Origin: Streptomyces rhizosphaerihabitans | GTDB taxonomy: Bacteria > Actinomycetota > Actinomycetes > Streptomycetales > Streptomycetaceae | Direction of reading: 5' to 3' | Length of the DNA: 39,474 nt | Assembly (NCBI RefSeq): GCF_025399795.1 | Contig: NZ_JAODTZ010000066.1 | Coordinates: 1-39,474, forward strand | The notes under the pieces: model-generated | Told to the model about the DNA's origin: nothing | The model's input: only the letters and a program-made list of their open reading frames with translations | The model's database searches: none | Position numbers and translations under genes: made by a program | Shown here: piece by piece, positions 23,009 through 30,967 of the stretch | How positions within the stretch are numbered: the first letter of the stretch is position 1 | Layout: each line of letters opens with the position of its first letter

Positions 23009-24331
23009 ATGGCGGGGCGGAACGGACGGACAGTGCGTGACCTGCGGCGGGGCAATCGGACCGCCGTACTACAACGGTTGTATTTCGACGGGCCGATGAG
23101 CCGCTACGAGCTCGGTCCCGCCACCGGACTGAGTTCCGGATCCATCAGCAACGTGGTCGCCGAACTCGTCACCGACGGCCTCGTCGAGGAGGCCGGAAGC
23201 GTCGACTCCGACGGCGGCCGCCCCCGCACCCTGCTGCGGGTGGTGCCCGGCAGCGGCCACATGATCGGCGTCGACGTCGGCGAAACCCGCGTCCGCATCG
23301 AGCTGTTCGACCTGACCCTCACCGAACTCGCCCGCACCGAAAGGCCGTTGGAGCGCCAGGGTTACGAGGCCGACCGGCCTCTCCGACGCCAGGAGTACGA
23401 CGTCGACGTCATCGTCGGCCACATCCGCGACGGCATCGCCGAGGTCCTCGCCGAGGCGGACATCGCCCCCGGACAGCTCCTCGGCGTCGGCATCGGGGTG
23501 CCCGGAATCGTCGCCCGCACCCCCGAGCGCGGCGCGGTCGTGCACGGCCAGACCATCGGCTGGGACGCCGTCCCGCTGGAGTCCCTGCTCCGCTCCGCCT
23601 GCGAACTCCCCGACACCGTCCCGTACTTCGCGGACAACGGCGCCCGCACCCTCGGCCAGGCCGAGATGTGGTTCGGCGCGGGACGCGGTGCCCGCAACGC
23701 GGTGGTCGTTCTCTTCGGCTCCGGCGTCGGCGCCTGTCTGGTCACCGAGGAGGTGGAGAACGGCCGGTCGGTCGAATGGGGGCATCTGACCGTACGGGTC
23801 AGGGGCCGCCGCTGCCGCTGCGGTGCCCTCGGCTGTCTGGAGGCCTACGCGGGTGCGGAGGCCCTCCTGGACCGCTGGCGCGAGGAGGGCGGGCGGCCCC
23901 CGGAGGGCACCGACGAGGAGACCGCGCTCACCGCGATGCTCGCGGCCGCCTACCCGCCCGAGGGCACCGAGCCCGACGCCATCGCGCTCGCCGTCCTGGA
24001 GGAGACCGCCGAGTACCTGGGCGCGGGTCTCTCCGACCTGATCAACCTCTTCCAGCCCGAGCGCATCCTCATCGGTGGCTGGGCAGGCCTCCAGCTCGGC
24101 TCCCGCTTCCTGCCCGCCGTCCGCAGGTACGCCTCCTCGTACGCCCTGCGCTATCCCGCCGAGCGGGTCACCGTCGACCTCGGCCGTCTCGGCCCCGACG
24201 CCGTCACGGTCGGCGCCGCGATCCTGCCGCTGGCCGACTTCTTCGCGCGCGGCGGCCGACGCGCGGAACCCGCACCGGCGGGCCCGTCACCCGCCTGGCG
24301 CACAGCGCTGGAGGAACGTGCGCCGCACTGA
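23009..24331 (+). CDS. ROK family transcriptional regulator
   Basis: A 440-residue sugar-sensing regulator. Residues about 8-65 form a winged helix-turn-helix (TVRDLRRGNRTAVLQRLYFD, MSRYELGPATGLSSGSISNVV, DSDGGRPRTLL). The ROK domain follows: MIGVDVGETRVRIELFDL (phosphate-1-like loop), GVGIGVPGIV, and the zinc motif CRCGALGCLEAYAG near residues 269-282. The N-terminal HTH marks it as a repressor or activator rather than a sugar kinase. ATG 23009 follows GGAAGGGACATCAC. It diverges from the sugar ABC/beta-glucosidase operon and is its likely regulator, responding to the imported sugar. Confidence 0.93.
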   Translation: MAGRNGRTVRDLRRGNRTAVLQRLYFDGPMSRYELGPATGLSSGSISNVVAELVTDGLVEEAGSVDSDGGRPRTLLRVVPGSGHMIGVDVGETRVRIELFDLTLTELARTERPLERQGYEADRPLRRQEYDVDVIVGHIRDGIAEVLAEADIAPGQLLGVGIGVPGIVARTPERGAVVHGQTIGWDAVPLESLLRSACELPDTVPYFADNGARTLGQAEMWFGAGRGARNAVVVLFGSGVGACLVTEEVENGRSVEWGHLTVRVRGRRCRCGALGCLEAYAGAEALLDRWREEGGRPPEGTDEETALTAMLAAAYPPEGTEPDAIALAVLEETAEYLGAGLSDLINLFQPERILIGGWAGLQLGSRFLPAVRRYASSYALRYPAERVTVDLGRLGPDAVTVGAAILPLADFFARGGRRAEPAPAGPSPAWRTALEERAPH

Positions 24332-24385
24332 CCCTCACGAACTACCGGGCGCGTACCGGACGCCGCCTCGCGCTTTCGCATGACG

Positions 24386-24417
24386 CCGAGGCACATGACG
24401 TCCGAGGCACATGACCT
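24386..24417. repeat. 16-bp direct repeat upstream of the alpha/beta hydrolase
   Basis: CCGAGGCACATGACGT (24386-24401) is directly followed by CCGAGGCACATGACCT (24402-24417), with one mismatch. It lies in the 174-bp gap between the ROK gene and the hydrolase. It could be a tandem regulatory site or a slippage product. Confidence 0.5.
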
Positions 24418-24505
24418 CTGAGGTAATCGACGCCGTCACGACCTCCCGGAACCATGAAGGGCACAGCGACCCGCCCGTCGCACCACCGGATTCCGGGAGG
24501 ACCCC

Positions 24506-25339
24506 ATGCCGTATTTCGCGAGCCCCGTCGACGTCGCCCGGCTGCACTTCGTCGACTACGGCCCCGTCACCGGCCAGGTGGTCGTGTTCGTCAACAGCTC
24601 CTACTTCGGTACGGAGATGTGGGAGTACCAGATGCTGCCGCTCGCCGAGGCCGGCTACCGGTGCGTCGGGTTCGACCGGCGGGGGCACGGCCGGTCCGAC
24701 GACGTCTGGGGAGGGTTCGACCTCGACAGCCTCGCCGACGACGTGGACGGGCTGCTCCGGCACCTCGATCTGCGGGAGGTGACCCTGGTCGGCCACTCCA
24801 TCGGGACCGCCGAGATAGTCCGCTGCCTGACCCGGCACGGGGCCGAGCGGGTGTCGAGGGTCGCGCTCGTCGCCGGTATGGCACCGGGCCCCGTGCGGTC
24901 AGCGGACCATCCCGAGGGCGTCGACCCGGCACTCGTAGAGGCGGGCAACAGGGCGTTCGGCCACGACCGGGCCGCGTTCTTCGAGGACGGCGCCCGCGCG
25001 TTCTTCGCCCTCGACCTCCCCGGCAACGACCTCTCCGAGGCGTACGTACGATCCATGATCGCCCGCTGCCACGGTGCGACCGCGCGCGCCGGAACGGCCC
25101 TCGGCGACCTCGTCGTCACCCTGAACGTCGCGCCCGAACTGACCAAGATCGACCTGCCCGCACTGGTGGTGCACGGCACGCACGACGCGTCCGCGCCGCT
25201 GGACCTGACCGGCCGCCGGGCGGCGGAGCTGCTGCCCGACAGCACGTTCAAGGTCTACGAGAACGCGGGCCACGGCCTGTTCGCCACGCACCGCGACCAA
25301 CTCACCGCGGATCTAAGGGAGTTCATGTCAGGCTCCTGA
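24506..25339 (+). CDS. alpha/beta fold hydrolase (haloperoxidase/arylesterase-like)
   Basis: A 277-residue hydrolase. The nucleophile elbow is GHSIGTAE with Ser98, the acid is likely in HGTHDAS, and the His is in AGHGLFATH. The FDRRGHGRSD segment and the NSSYFGTEMWEYQM oxyanion region resemble the non-heme perhydrolase/arylesterase group, although the usual HG(S/W)P oxyanion motif is replaced by VNSSYF. That substitution may change activity. ATG 24506 follows GGGAGGACCCC. The stop codon (25337-25339) runs into an 8-bp tandem repeat. Confidence 0.88.
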   Translation: MPYFASPVDVARLHFVDYGPVTGQVVVFVNSSYFGTEMWEYQMLPLAEAGYRCVGFDRRGHGRSDDVWGGFDLDSLADDVDGLLRHLDLREVTLVGHSIGTAEIVRCLTRHGAERVSRVALVAGMAPGPVRSADHPEGVDPALVEAGNRAFGHDRAAFFEDGARAFFALDLPGNDLSEAYVRSMIARCHGATARAGTALGDLVVTLNVAPELTKIDLPALVVHGTHDASAPLDLTGRRAAELLPDSTFKVYENAGHGLFATHRDQLTADLREFMSGS

Positions 25340-25385
25340 TGCTCGGATGCTCGGATGCTCGGATGCTCGGATGCTCGGATGCTCC
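25339..25385. repeat. 8-bp microsatellite touching the hydrolase stop codon
   Basis: Five perfect tandem copies of ATGCTCGG (25339-25378) followed by a partial ATGCTCC (25379-25385). The first base is the last base of the hydrolase TGA. It fills half the gap to the convergent SDR. Confidence 0.9.
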
Positions 25386-25418
25386 TGATCGAGCTGACGC
25401 AGCCGACGCCCGCGCGGT

Positions 25419-26378
25419 TCACTCGAAGGCGTTCACCCCGGTCAGTTCCGCCGACAGTTCCCACAGCCGGGCGGCCTGCTCGGGGTCGGTCGCGTAGGCG
25501 CGTACGCCGGTCCGGGTGCCGTCCGCCGGAGCGGGCTCGGCGATGTCGCAGTCCTCGCAGTACACCCCGCCCATGCCGGCCAGCTGCGGCGAGGTCGCGG
25601 CCCACACCTGGGTGGCCGCTCCCTGCTGGGGCGTCTTGAAGCCCTCGGGGTTCAGCGGCGTGCCGTTCTCGTCGATCCAGCCGCGCTCGACCATCTCCTG
25701 CTTGGGCAGGTGCCGCTGGAGCGGGGTGAGGATGCCGCCGGGATGCAGCGAGAAGGCCTGTACACCGGAGTCCCGGCCGCGCCGGTCGAGCTCCACGGCG
25801 AACAGCACGTTCGCCGTCTTCGCCTGCCCGTAGGCCTCCCACTTGTCGTAGCCGGTCCGCCAGTGCACGTCGTCCCAGCGGATGCCGGAGTAGTGGTGGC
25901 CCGCGGAGGACACCGACGCGACCCGCGCGCCGCCCGGCTCGATCGCTGGCCAGAGCCGGTTGACCAGCGCGAAGTGACCGAGGTGATTCGTCGCGAACTG
26001 GGCCTCCCAGCCGGGGCCGACCCGGGTCTCCGGGCAGGCCATGATGCCGGCGCTGTCGATGACGACGTCGATGACACGGCCCGAGGCGAGGAACCGCTCG
26101 GCGAAGGCGCGCACGCTGTCCAGGTCGCCGAGGTCGAGCTCGTCGGTCTCGGCGCCGTCGATGTCCGCCAGCGCCTCGCGCGCTGTCGCCGGGCGTCGTG
26201 CGGGGACCACGACCCGGGCGCCCGCCTTGACCAGCGCCCGGGTCGTCTCCAGGCCGAGGCCGGAGTAGCCGCCGGTGACGATGGCGAGCTTGCCGGAGAG
26301 GTCGACTCCGTGGAGGACGTCATCCGCGGTGCTCAGGGCGCCGAATCCCGAACCGATCTTGTGCTGTGCAGTGCTCAT
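25419..26378 (-). CDS. SDR oxidoreductase (retinol-dehydrogenase/protochlorophyllide-reductase-like)
   Basis: A 319-residue classical-to-extended short-chain dehydrogenase. The cofactor motif is TGGYSGLG, followed by VVVPARRP, whose Arg-Arg suggests NADPH. DSAGIM stands in for NNAG. The catalytic part is VSSAGHHYSG then YGQAKTANVLFAVEL (Tyr-x-x-x-Lys). Such proteins reduce hydrophobic aldehydes or ketones; no substrate can be named. ATG 26378 lacks a strong ribosome site but matches family starts (MSTAQHKIGSGFG). It is convergent with the alpha/beta hydrolase. Confidence 0.9.
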   Translation of the reverse strand: MSTAQHKIGSGFGALSTADDVLHGVDLSGKLAIVTGGYSGLGLETTRALVKAGARVVVPARRPATAREALADIDGAETDELDLGDLDSVRAFAERFLASGRVIDVVIDSAGIMACPETRVGPGWEAQFATNHLGHFALVNRLWPAIEPGGARVASVSSAGHHYSGIRWDDVHWRTGYDKWEAYGQAKTANVLFAVELDRRGRDSGVQAFSLHPGGILTPLQRHLPKQEMVERGWIDENGTPLNPEGFKTPQQGAATQVWAATSPQLAGMGGVYCEDCDIAEPAPADGTRTGVRAYATDPEQAARLWELSAELTGVNAFE

Positions 26379-26751
26379 GCCTGGCACGCTACGAATTGGA
26401 GCGGACTCGAAGTCAAGCGGACACGGCCGCCGCGGCGAAAGGCCGCCATGGCCGGGTCGGTCCGGTTGGGTCCCGTCCGGGTCGGTCGGGCTGGTCGGGC
26501 CGGTCCGGTCGCGTTCGGTCCGGGCAAGGAAAGACCCCGACCGGACGGGGGAATCGCGGTCGGGGTCGTCTGTGGTGGGCACCGATGGCGGTCGCCTCTC
26601 GGCGAAACGCTCCACAGGGCTTCAGCCGGACGATCGTCCCTGCGGGCAAAGGTGAGGCCCGGGGACACTGTCCCATCCGCACCCACGGTTTGTTCAACGG
26701 GTAACTACCTGTGGGTGTTCCCCGGGACGGCGCCGTCGGCGGTGACGTGCG
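26379..26751. other. 373-bp gap without a gene
   Basis: Between the SDR start and the PHP gene stop. It contains a GGTCGGTCGGG-type low-complexity stretch (about 26455-26525), the hairpin at 26533-26567, and a loose inverted pair ACCCAC/GTGGGT near 26690-26715. No convincing coding potential was seen on either strand. Confidence 0.6.
26533..26567 (-). terminator. hairpin downstream of the PHP gene
   Basis: GACCCCGACC and GGTCGGGGTC form a perfect 10-bp stem with a 15-nt loop. It lies about 185 bp after the PHP stop and before the SDR gene on the same strand, so it may isolate the SDR from read-through. Confidence 0.55.
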
Positions 26752-27771
26752 TCACGGCGTCTCCCGGGTCCGGGCCCAGGTGAGCAGCTCCTCCAGGGCC
26801 CATGTGGTGACGACGCGCTCCGCGGGCACCCCGCACTCCTCCGCCCGCGCGCAGCCGTAGATCTGCCAGTCCAGCTGTCCGGGGGCGTGCGCGTCGGTGT
26901 CCAGGGAGAACAGGACACCCGCGTCGACCGCCCTGCGCAGCAGCGGGCGCGGCGGGTCGAGGCGCTCCGGGCGGCTGTTGATCTCGACGGCCGTGCCGGT
27001 CTCCGCGCAGGCCGCGAAGACCGCGTCCGCGTCGAACTCGGACTCGGGCCGGCCGCGTCCCGTGATCAGCCGCCCGGTGCAGTGTCCGAGCACGTCCGAC
27101 AGCGGATTGCGTACGGCGGCGACCATCCGGCGGGTCATCGGCCGCGCGTCCATGCGCAGCTTGGAGTGCACGGACACGACCACCACGTCCAGCTGTTCCA
27201 GCAGCTCCGGCTCCTGGTCGAGCGATCCGTCGTCGAGGATGTCGCACTCGATGCCGGTGAGCAGTCGGAAGGGGGCCCAGCGCTCGTTGAGCTCGGCGAC
27301 AACGGCCAGTTGCCCGCGCAGCCGCTCCGGCGGCAGGCCGCTCGCCACGGTCAGCCGCGGCGAGTGGTCGGTGAGCACCGCCCATTCGTGGCCGAGCCGC
27401 GCCGCCGTACGCCCCATCTCCTCGATCGGGCTGCCGCCGTCCGACCAGTCGGAGTGCAGATGGCAGTCCCCGCGCAACAGCTCCCGCAGGCCCTCACCGC
27501 CCTCGGCGAGCGGCCCCGAGGCCTCCCGCTCCACCTTCTCCAGGTAGCCCGGCACCTCGCCGGCCAGCGCTTCCCGCACCACCTGCGCGGTCTTCGGGCC
27601 GATGCCCTTGATCGACTCCAGCGCCCCGGTCGCGGCGCGCTCACGGACCTCGTCGGCGGGCATCCCGGAGAGCAGACTCTGCGCGGTGCGGAAGGCCCGG
27701 ACGCGATAGGTGGGGGCAAGGCTCCGCTCCAGCAGGAACGCGATCCGGTCCAGGGCCTCGACGGGGTCCAT
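26752..27771 (-). CDS. HhH plus PHP domain protein (PolX-like without polymerase domain)
   Basis: A 339-residue protein. Residues 1-90 resemble the N-terminal 8-kDa domain of X-family polymerases: IAFLLERSL, RVRAFRTAQSLL and a helix-hairpin-helix IKGIGPKTAQVV at 54-65. From about 100 a PHP phosphoesterase domain follows: GDCHLHSDWSDGG (His104, His106), AVLTDHSPRLTV, GIECDIL, VVVSVHSKLRM, DVLGHCTGR and FSLDTDAHAPGQ, which give the full set of His/Asp metal ligands. The polymerase catalytic palm and fingers are absent. A DNA-repair nuclease or phosphatase role is likely, as for the PolX PHP domain, but unproven. ATG 27771 follows GGGAGGAGTTCCG. Confidence 0.88.
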   Translation of the reverse strand: MDPVEALDRIAFLLERSLAPTYRVRAFRTAQSLLSGMPADEVRERAATGALESIKGIGPKTAQVVREALAGEVPGYLEKVEREASGPLAEGGEGLRELLRGDCHLHSDWSDGGSPIEEMGRTAARLGHEWAVLTDHSPRLTVASGLPPERLRGQLAVVAELNERWAPFRLLTGIECDILDDGSLDQEPELLEQLDVVVVSVHSKLRMDARPMTRRMVAAVRNPLSDVLGHCTGRLITGRGRPESEFDADAVFAACAETGTAVEINSRPERLDPPRPLLRRAVDAGVLFSLDTDAHAPGQLDWQIYGCARAEECGVPAERVVTTWALEELLTWARTRETP

Positions 27772-27917
27772 CGGAACTCCTCCCTGCGGTCGCGTCGGCC
27801 GCCGCACACTCCCCCAGCGTTGCCCAGCCGCCGCCGGACCGCACGGCGGATGTCCGGTGCGGCGACGGTTCCGGATCCCCGGGCGGGCCGGGCGGCCACC
27901 TCACCCACTTGGACGAA

Positions 27918-27953
27918 CGCCCGGAATTCCGCTGCTCCGCCGCGTTCCGGGCG
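27918..27953. promoter_or_regulatory. inverted repeat upstream of the small conserved gene
   Basis: CGCCCGGAA and TTCCGGGCG are perfect 9-bp arms 18 nt apart, in the divergent region between the PHP gene and the 78-residue gene. It may be an operator or a leader hairpin. Confidence 0.35.
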
Positions 27954-28025
27954 GAGTGGGTGGTGGCCTTATGGCGCTCCGCCGCTGACCAGCGGGAACA
28001 GCGGGAACCGCTTTACGCTCTAGCT

Positions 28026-28262
28026 ATGACCGAAAGCGCGAGCCCTCACATCTTCCACCCACGGATCATGGTGCTCGGGGTGCAGCCGGGCACGCCGCCG
28101 TTCCGGATCATGGAGATCGACGGCGAGATGGTCGGCGAGGCGAAGGCGATCACGGACGTCCTGGAGTACGCGGCGGCGTACGGCATCACGGTCCACGATC
28201 TCGACGACCCCGACGTGGTCCGGTGGGTGGGCGGCGACAAACTCACCTGGCATCCGCGCTGA
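28026..28262 (+). CDS. small conserved protein, function unknown
   Basis: A 78-residue acidic protein: MTESASPHIFHPRIMVLGVQ at the start, then IMEIDGEMVGEAKAITDVLEYAAAYGITVHDLDDPDVVRWVGGDKL (residues about 27-72, quoted in part). A beta-strand, a helix (AKAITDVLEYAAAYG) and a closing strand are predicted from the pattern. There is no Cys, signal or membrane segment. ATG 28026 fits a small streptomycete protein that I recall only as hypothetical. The ribosome site is weak, so the transcript may be leaderless. Confidence 0.65.
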   Translation: MTESASPHIFHPRIMVLGVQPGTPPFRIMEIDGEMVGEAKAITDVLEYAAAYGITVHDLDDPDVVRWVGGDKLTWHPR

Positions 28263-28415
28263 CGGCGTTCCGGACCCGAGGCCCGCCCCGGTCCCGACAC
28301 CCTTTGCTGCCCGAGGATCCGTGCGGATCCCGGAGGAGCGGGGCGGCTGGGTGCCGCGTGCGCGAAGAGCCCGGCAGGGGTTGCTCACCGAGCCGCAGCC
28401 AGGCCGGAGACGGAG

Positions 28416-29456
28416 TCACTGGTCCGGCAGCGCCGTGGACGCCGCGGCAGGCTGCCCGGGAGCGGGGAACTGGTCGGCCGAGATCCGCTGCCGGAAGACG
28501 TGGTAGGTCCAGCCCTGGTAGCAGAGGACGACGGGGAGCAGGACGAGGGCGACCACGGTCATGACCTTGAGGGCGTAGGGGCCTGACGCAGTGTTGTGGA
28601 CGGTCAGGTCGTAGGCGCTGCTCGTGCTGGAGACCATGACCCTGGGGTAGAGCTCGGTGAAGAGCGATGTCACGGTTGCGGCGATCGCGAGCGTGGTGGC
28701 ACCGAACGCCCAGCCGTCGTGGCCGCCGCTGATCAGCCAGGCCGCCGCGGCGACGGCCACGACGGCGGCGAGTTCGGCGAGGTTGAGGAGGATGCCGCCG
28801 CCCGCGAGTGAGCGTGTCCAGAAGACGTAGGCGAGGACCACCAGGCCGGCGGGCAGGACGGTGAGCCGGGCGAGTCGGCGGGCCTTCTCACGGATGTCCC
28901 CGCTGGTCTTCAGGGAGAGGAAGGTCGCGCCGTGCAGGAGGCAGAGCACGGTGAGGGTGATCCCGGTGAAGACGCCGTAGCCGGTGAACAGGTCGGCGAA
29001 GGTGCCCGAGTACTCCTGGTCGTGGTCGATGGGTACGCCGTGCAGCAGGTCACCCAGCGCGATGCCGAGCACCAGGGGCACGGTCACGCTGCTCGCGGTC
29101 AGCAGGACGGTCCAGTTCCGCCGCCATCGCGCGCCCTCGATGCGGCCCCGGTACTCGATGGCGACGCCGCGGACGATGAGTCCGGCCAGGAGCAGCACAA
29201 GCGCGAGGTAGAAGCCGGAGAAGAGGGTGGCGTACCAGCCCGGGAAGGCGGCGAACATCGCGGCGCCGGCGGTGACCAGCCAGACCTCGTTGCCGTCCCA
29301 GACCGGTCCGATGGTGTGCAGCACGGCCCGTCGGCTCGATTCGTCGCGGGAGAGCAGCCCGTGGAGCATGCCGACCCCGAGGTCGAAGCCCTCCAGAACG
29401 AAGAAGCCCGTCCACAGCACGGTGACGAGGATGAACCAGAGGGTGGTGAATGCCAT
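28416..29456 (-). CDS. cydB: cytochrome bd quinol oxidase subunit II
   Basis: A 346-residue membrane subunit of the bd-type terminal oxidase, which reduces oxygen with quinol at low oxygen tension. It begins MAFTTLWFILVTVLWTGFFVLEGFDLGVGMLH, the usual CydB start (quoted here only as a family marker in parts: FFVLEGFDLGVG). WDGNEVWLVTAGAAMFAAFP and FYLALVLLLAGLIVRGVAIEYR are diagnostic. About eight transmembrane segments are visible. It follows cydA by 26 bp on the same strand. No cydCD genes follow; the next genes are unrelated. Confidence 0.97.
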   Translation of the reverse strand: MAFTTLWFILVTVLWTGFFVLEGFDLGVGMLHGLLSRDESSRRAVLHTIGPVWDGNEVWLVTAGAAMFAAFPGWYATLFSGFYLALVLLLAGLIVRGVAIEYRGRIEGARWRRNWTVLLTASSVTVPLVLGIALGDLLHGVPIDHDQEYSGTFADLFTGYGVFTGITLTVLCLLHGATFLSLKTSGDIREKARRLARLTVLPAGLVVLAYVFWTRSLAGGGILLNLAELAAVVAVAAAAWLISGGHDGWAFGATTLAIAATVTSLFTELYPRVMVSSTSSAYDLTVHNTASGPYALKVMTVVALVLLPVVLCYQGWTYHVFRQRISADQFPAPGQPAAASTALPDQ

Positions 29457-29482
29457 CGCGGGCCTTCCGGCGGCTCGGGACC

Positions 29483-30967
29483 TCAGTAGGTCATCTCGGG
29501 TGCGGGCTGGTCGTCCTGGTGCAGGGGGCCGGTGCCCTTGCGTGTGTGTCGTGTCATCAGCACGGCGGCGATCACGGCCATCGCGGCGTAGAGGAGGAAG
29601 AAGGCCACGATGCTGATGGCGACTTCGGCGGTACTGACGGAGGAGGAGACGCCGTTCTTCGTCAGCTGGAGGCCTTGCACGATCCAGGGCTGGCGTCCGT
29701 TCTCGGTGAGGAGCCAGCCGGAGGTGTTGATGAGGAACGGCAGCAGCACGGCCCACACCGCGGTGTTCAGGAACAGGCGTGAGTGCGTGAGCCGTTCGCG
29801 CCGCAGCAGCCACAGGCCCCACAGTCCGAGGAGGAGGGCGAGCGAGGCGAGGTAGGCCATGACGCGCATCGCCCAGTACTGGATGAAGACGTCGGGCACG
29901 TAGTCGCCCGGACCGTAGGCCTGCTGGTACTGGCTGTTGACCTCGTTGAGGCCGAGGACCTTGCCGTTCCAGTGGTTGGTGGCGAGCAGGGAGAGCAGGT
30001 GGGGGATCTCCAGGATCTTGGTGGGCGTCTGGTCGTTGTTGCCGCCGCCGATCTGGAAGAGGGAGAAGGAGCAGGGCTGGCAGGTCTCCCACTGTGCCTC
30101 GGCCGCCGCGATCTTCATCGGCTGGTACTTGCCCTCGGTCACGCCGAGTTCACTGCCGACGAGCATGGCGAACATCAGGGCCGGCACGAGGATGAACAGC
30201 GACAGGCGCGCTGACAGCCGGAACCCCGAGGCCGCCTCCTTCGTCGCGTCCGGAGTGCCTTCGTCCTGGACCTGGGCTTGGGCCTGGCCCTGGGCTTTGT
30301 TCTGGGCCTTGTCCTTGGTGCCGCCGTTGTCGTTGCGGAGGTCCTTGCGCAGCTGCCAGGCGGAAACGGAGAGCATGACCATCGAGCCGGTGACCAGCGC
30401 GGCCAGCAGGACGTGCAGGTAGCCGCGCAGGAAGACGGGGTTGGTGAACAGGGCCCAGACGTCGTCGAGTTGCGGGCGTCCGGTGGACGGGTCGACCTTG
30501 TAGCCGACCGGGTGCTGCATCCAGGAGTTCGCCGCCATGATGAACAGCGCCGACAGCGCGCTGCCGCCCGCCACCGCCCAGATCGTCGCCAGGTGGACAC
30601 GCTTGGACAGCTTGTCCCAGCCGAAGATCCACAGACCGAGGAACGTCGACTCCAGGAAGAACGCGGCGAGCCCCTCCATCGCCAGGGGCGCCCCGAACAC
30701 GTCACCGACCGTGCGGGAGTAGCCCGACCAGTCCATCCCGAACTGGAACTCCTGGACCAGGCCGGTCACCACGCCGACGGCGACGTTGATGACCAGCAGT
30801 GTCCCGAAGAACCGCGTCAGCCGCAGGTACGCGACCTGCCCGCCTCGGTACCAGGCGGTCTGGAGCAGGGCCGTCAGCAGGGCCAGCCCGATGGTCACCG
30901 GGACGAACAGGAAGTGGTAGATCGACGTCATCGCGAACTGCAATCGCGCCAGGTCCAGCTGACTCAT
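29483..30967 (-). CDS. cydA: cytochrome bd quinol oxidase subunit I
   Basis: A 494-residue heme-carrying subunit. Heme ligands appear at His18 (YHFLFVP, b595), His185 (GYLHVLLAA) and Met370 (MRVMAYL, b558). GRQPW (424-428) is the CydA signature. The Q-loop segment GSELGVTEGKYQPMKIAAAE and the WETCQPCSFSLF stretch are conserved for quinol binding. Residues about 216-243 are an unusual Gln/Lys/Ala-rich insert (KAQNKAQGQAQAQVQ) before the Q-loop. ATG 30967 starts MSQLDLARLQFA, the family norm; an in-frame upstream extension to 31162 lacks family character. I saw no Rex-type TTGTGAA site upstream. Confidence 0.97.
   Translation of the reverse strand: MSQLDLARLQFAMTSIYHFLFVPVTIGLALLTALLQTAWYRGGQVAYLRLTRFFGTLLVINVAVGVVTGLVQEFQFGMDWSGYSRTVGDVFGAPLAMEGLAAFFLESTFLGLWIFGWDKLSKRVHLATIWAVAGGSALSALFIMAANSWMQHPVGYKVDPSTGRPQLDDVWALFTNPVFLRGYLHVLLAALVTGSMVMLSVSAWQLRKDLRNDNGGTKDKAQNKAQGQAQAQVQDEGTPDATKEAASGFRLSARLSLFILVPALMFAMLVGSELGVTEGKYQPMKIAAAEAQWETCQPCSFSLFQIGGGNNDQTPTKILEIPHLLSLLATNHWNGKVLGLNEVNSQYQQAYGPGDYVPDVFIQYWAMRVMAYLASLALLLGLWGLWLLRRERLTHSRLFLNTAVWAVLLPFLINTSGWLLTENGRQPWIVQGLQLTKNGVSSSVSTAEVAISIVAFFLLYAAMAVIAAVLMTRHTRKGTGPLHQDDQPAPEMTY

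Noticed and set aside
26580..26720. Possible c-di-AMP (ydaO-type) riboswitch
   Set aside because: A GGTGAGGCCCGGGGACACTG stretch vaguely recalls it, but no plus-strand gene follows within 1.3 kb and the consensus core cannot be completed.
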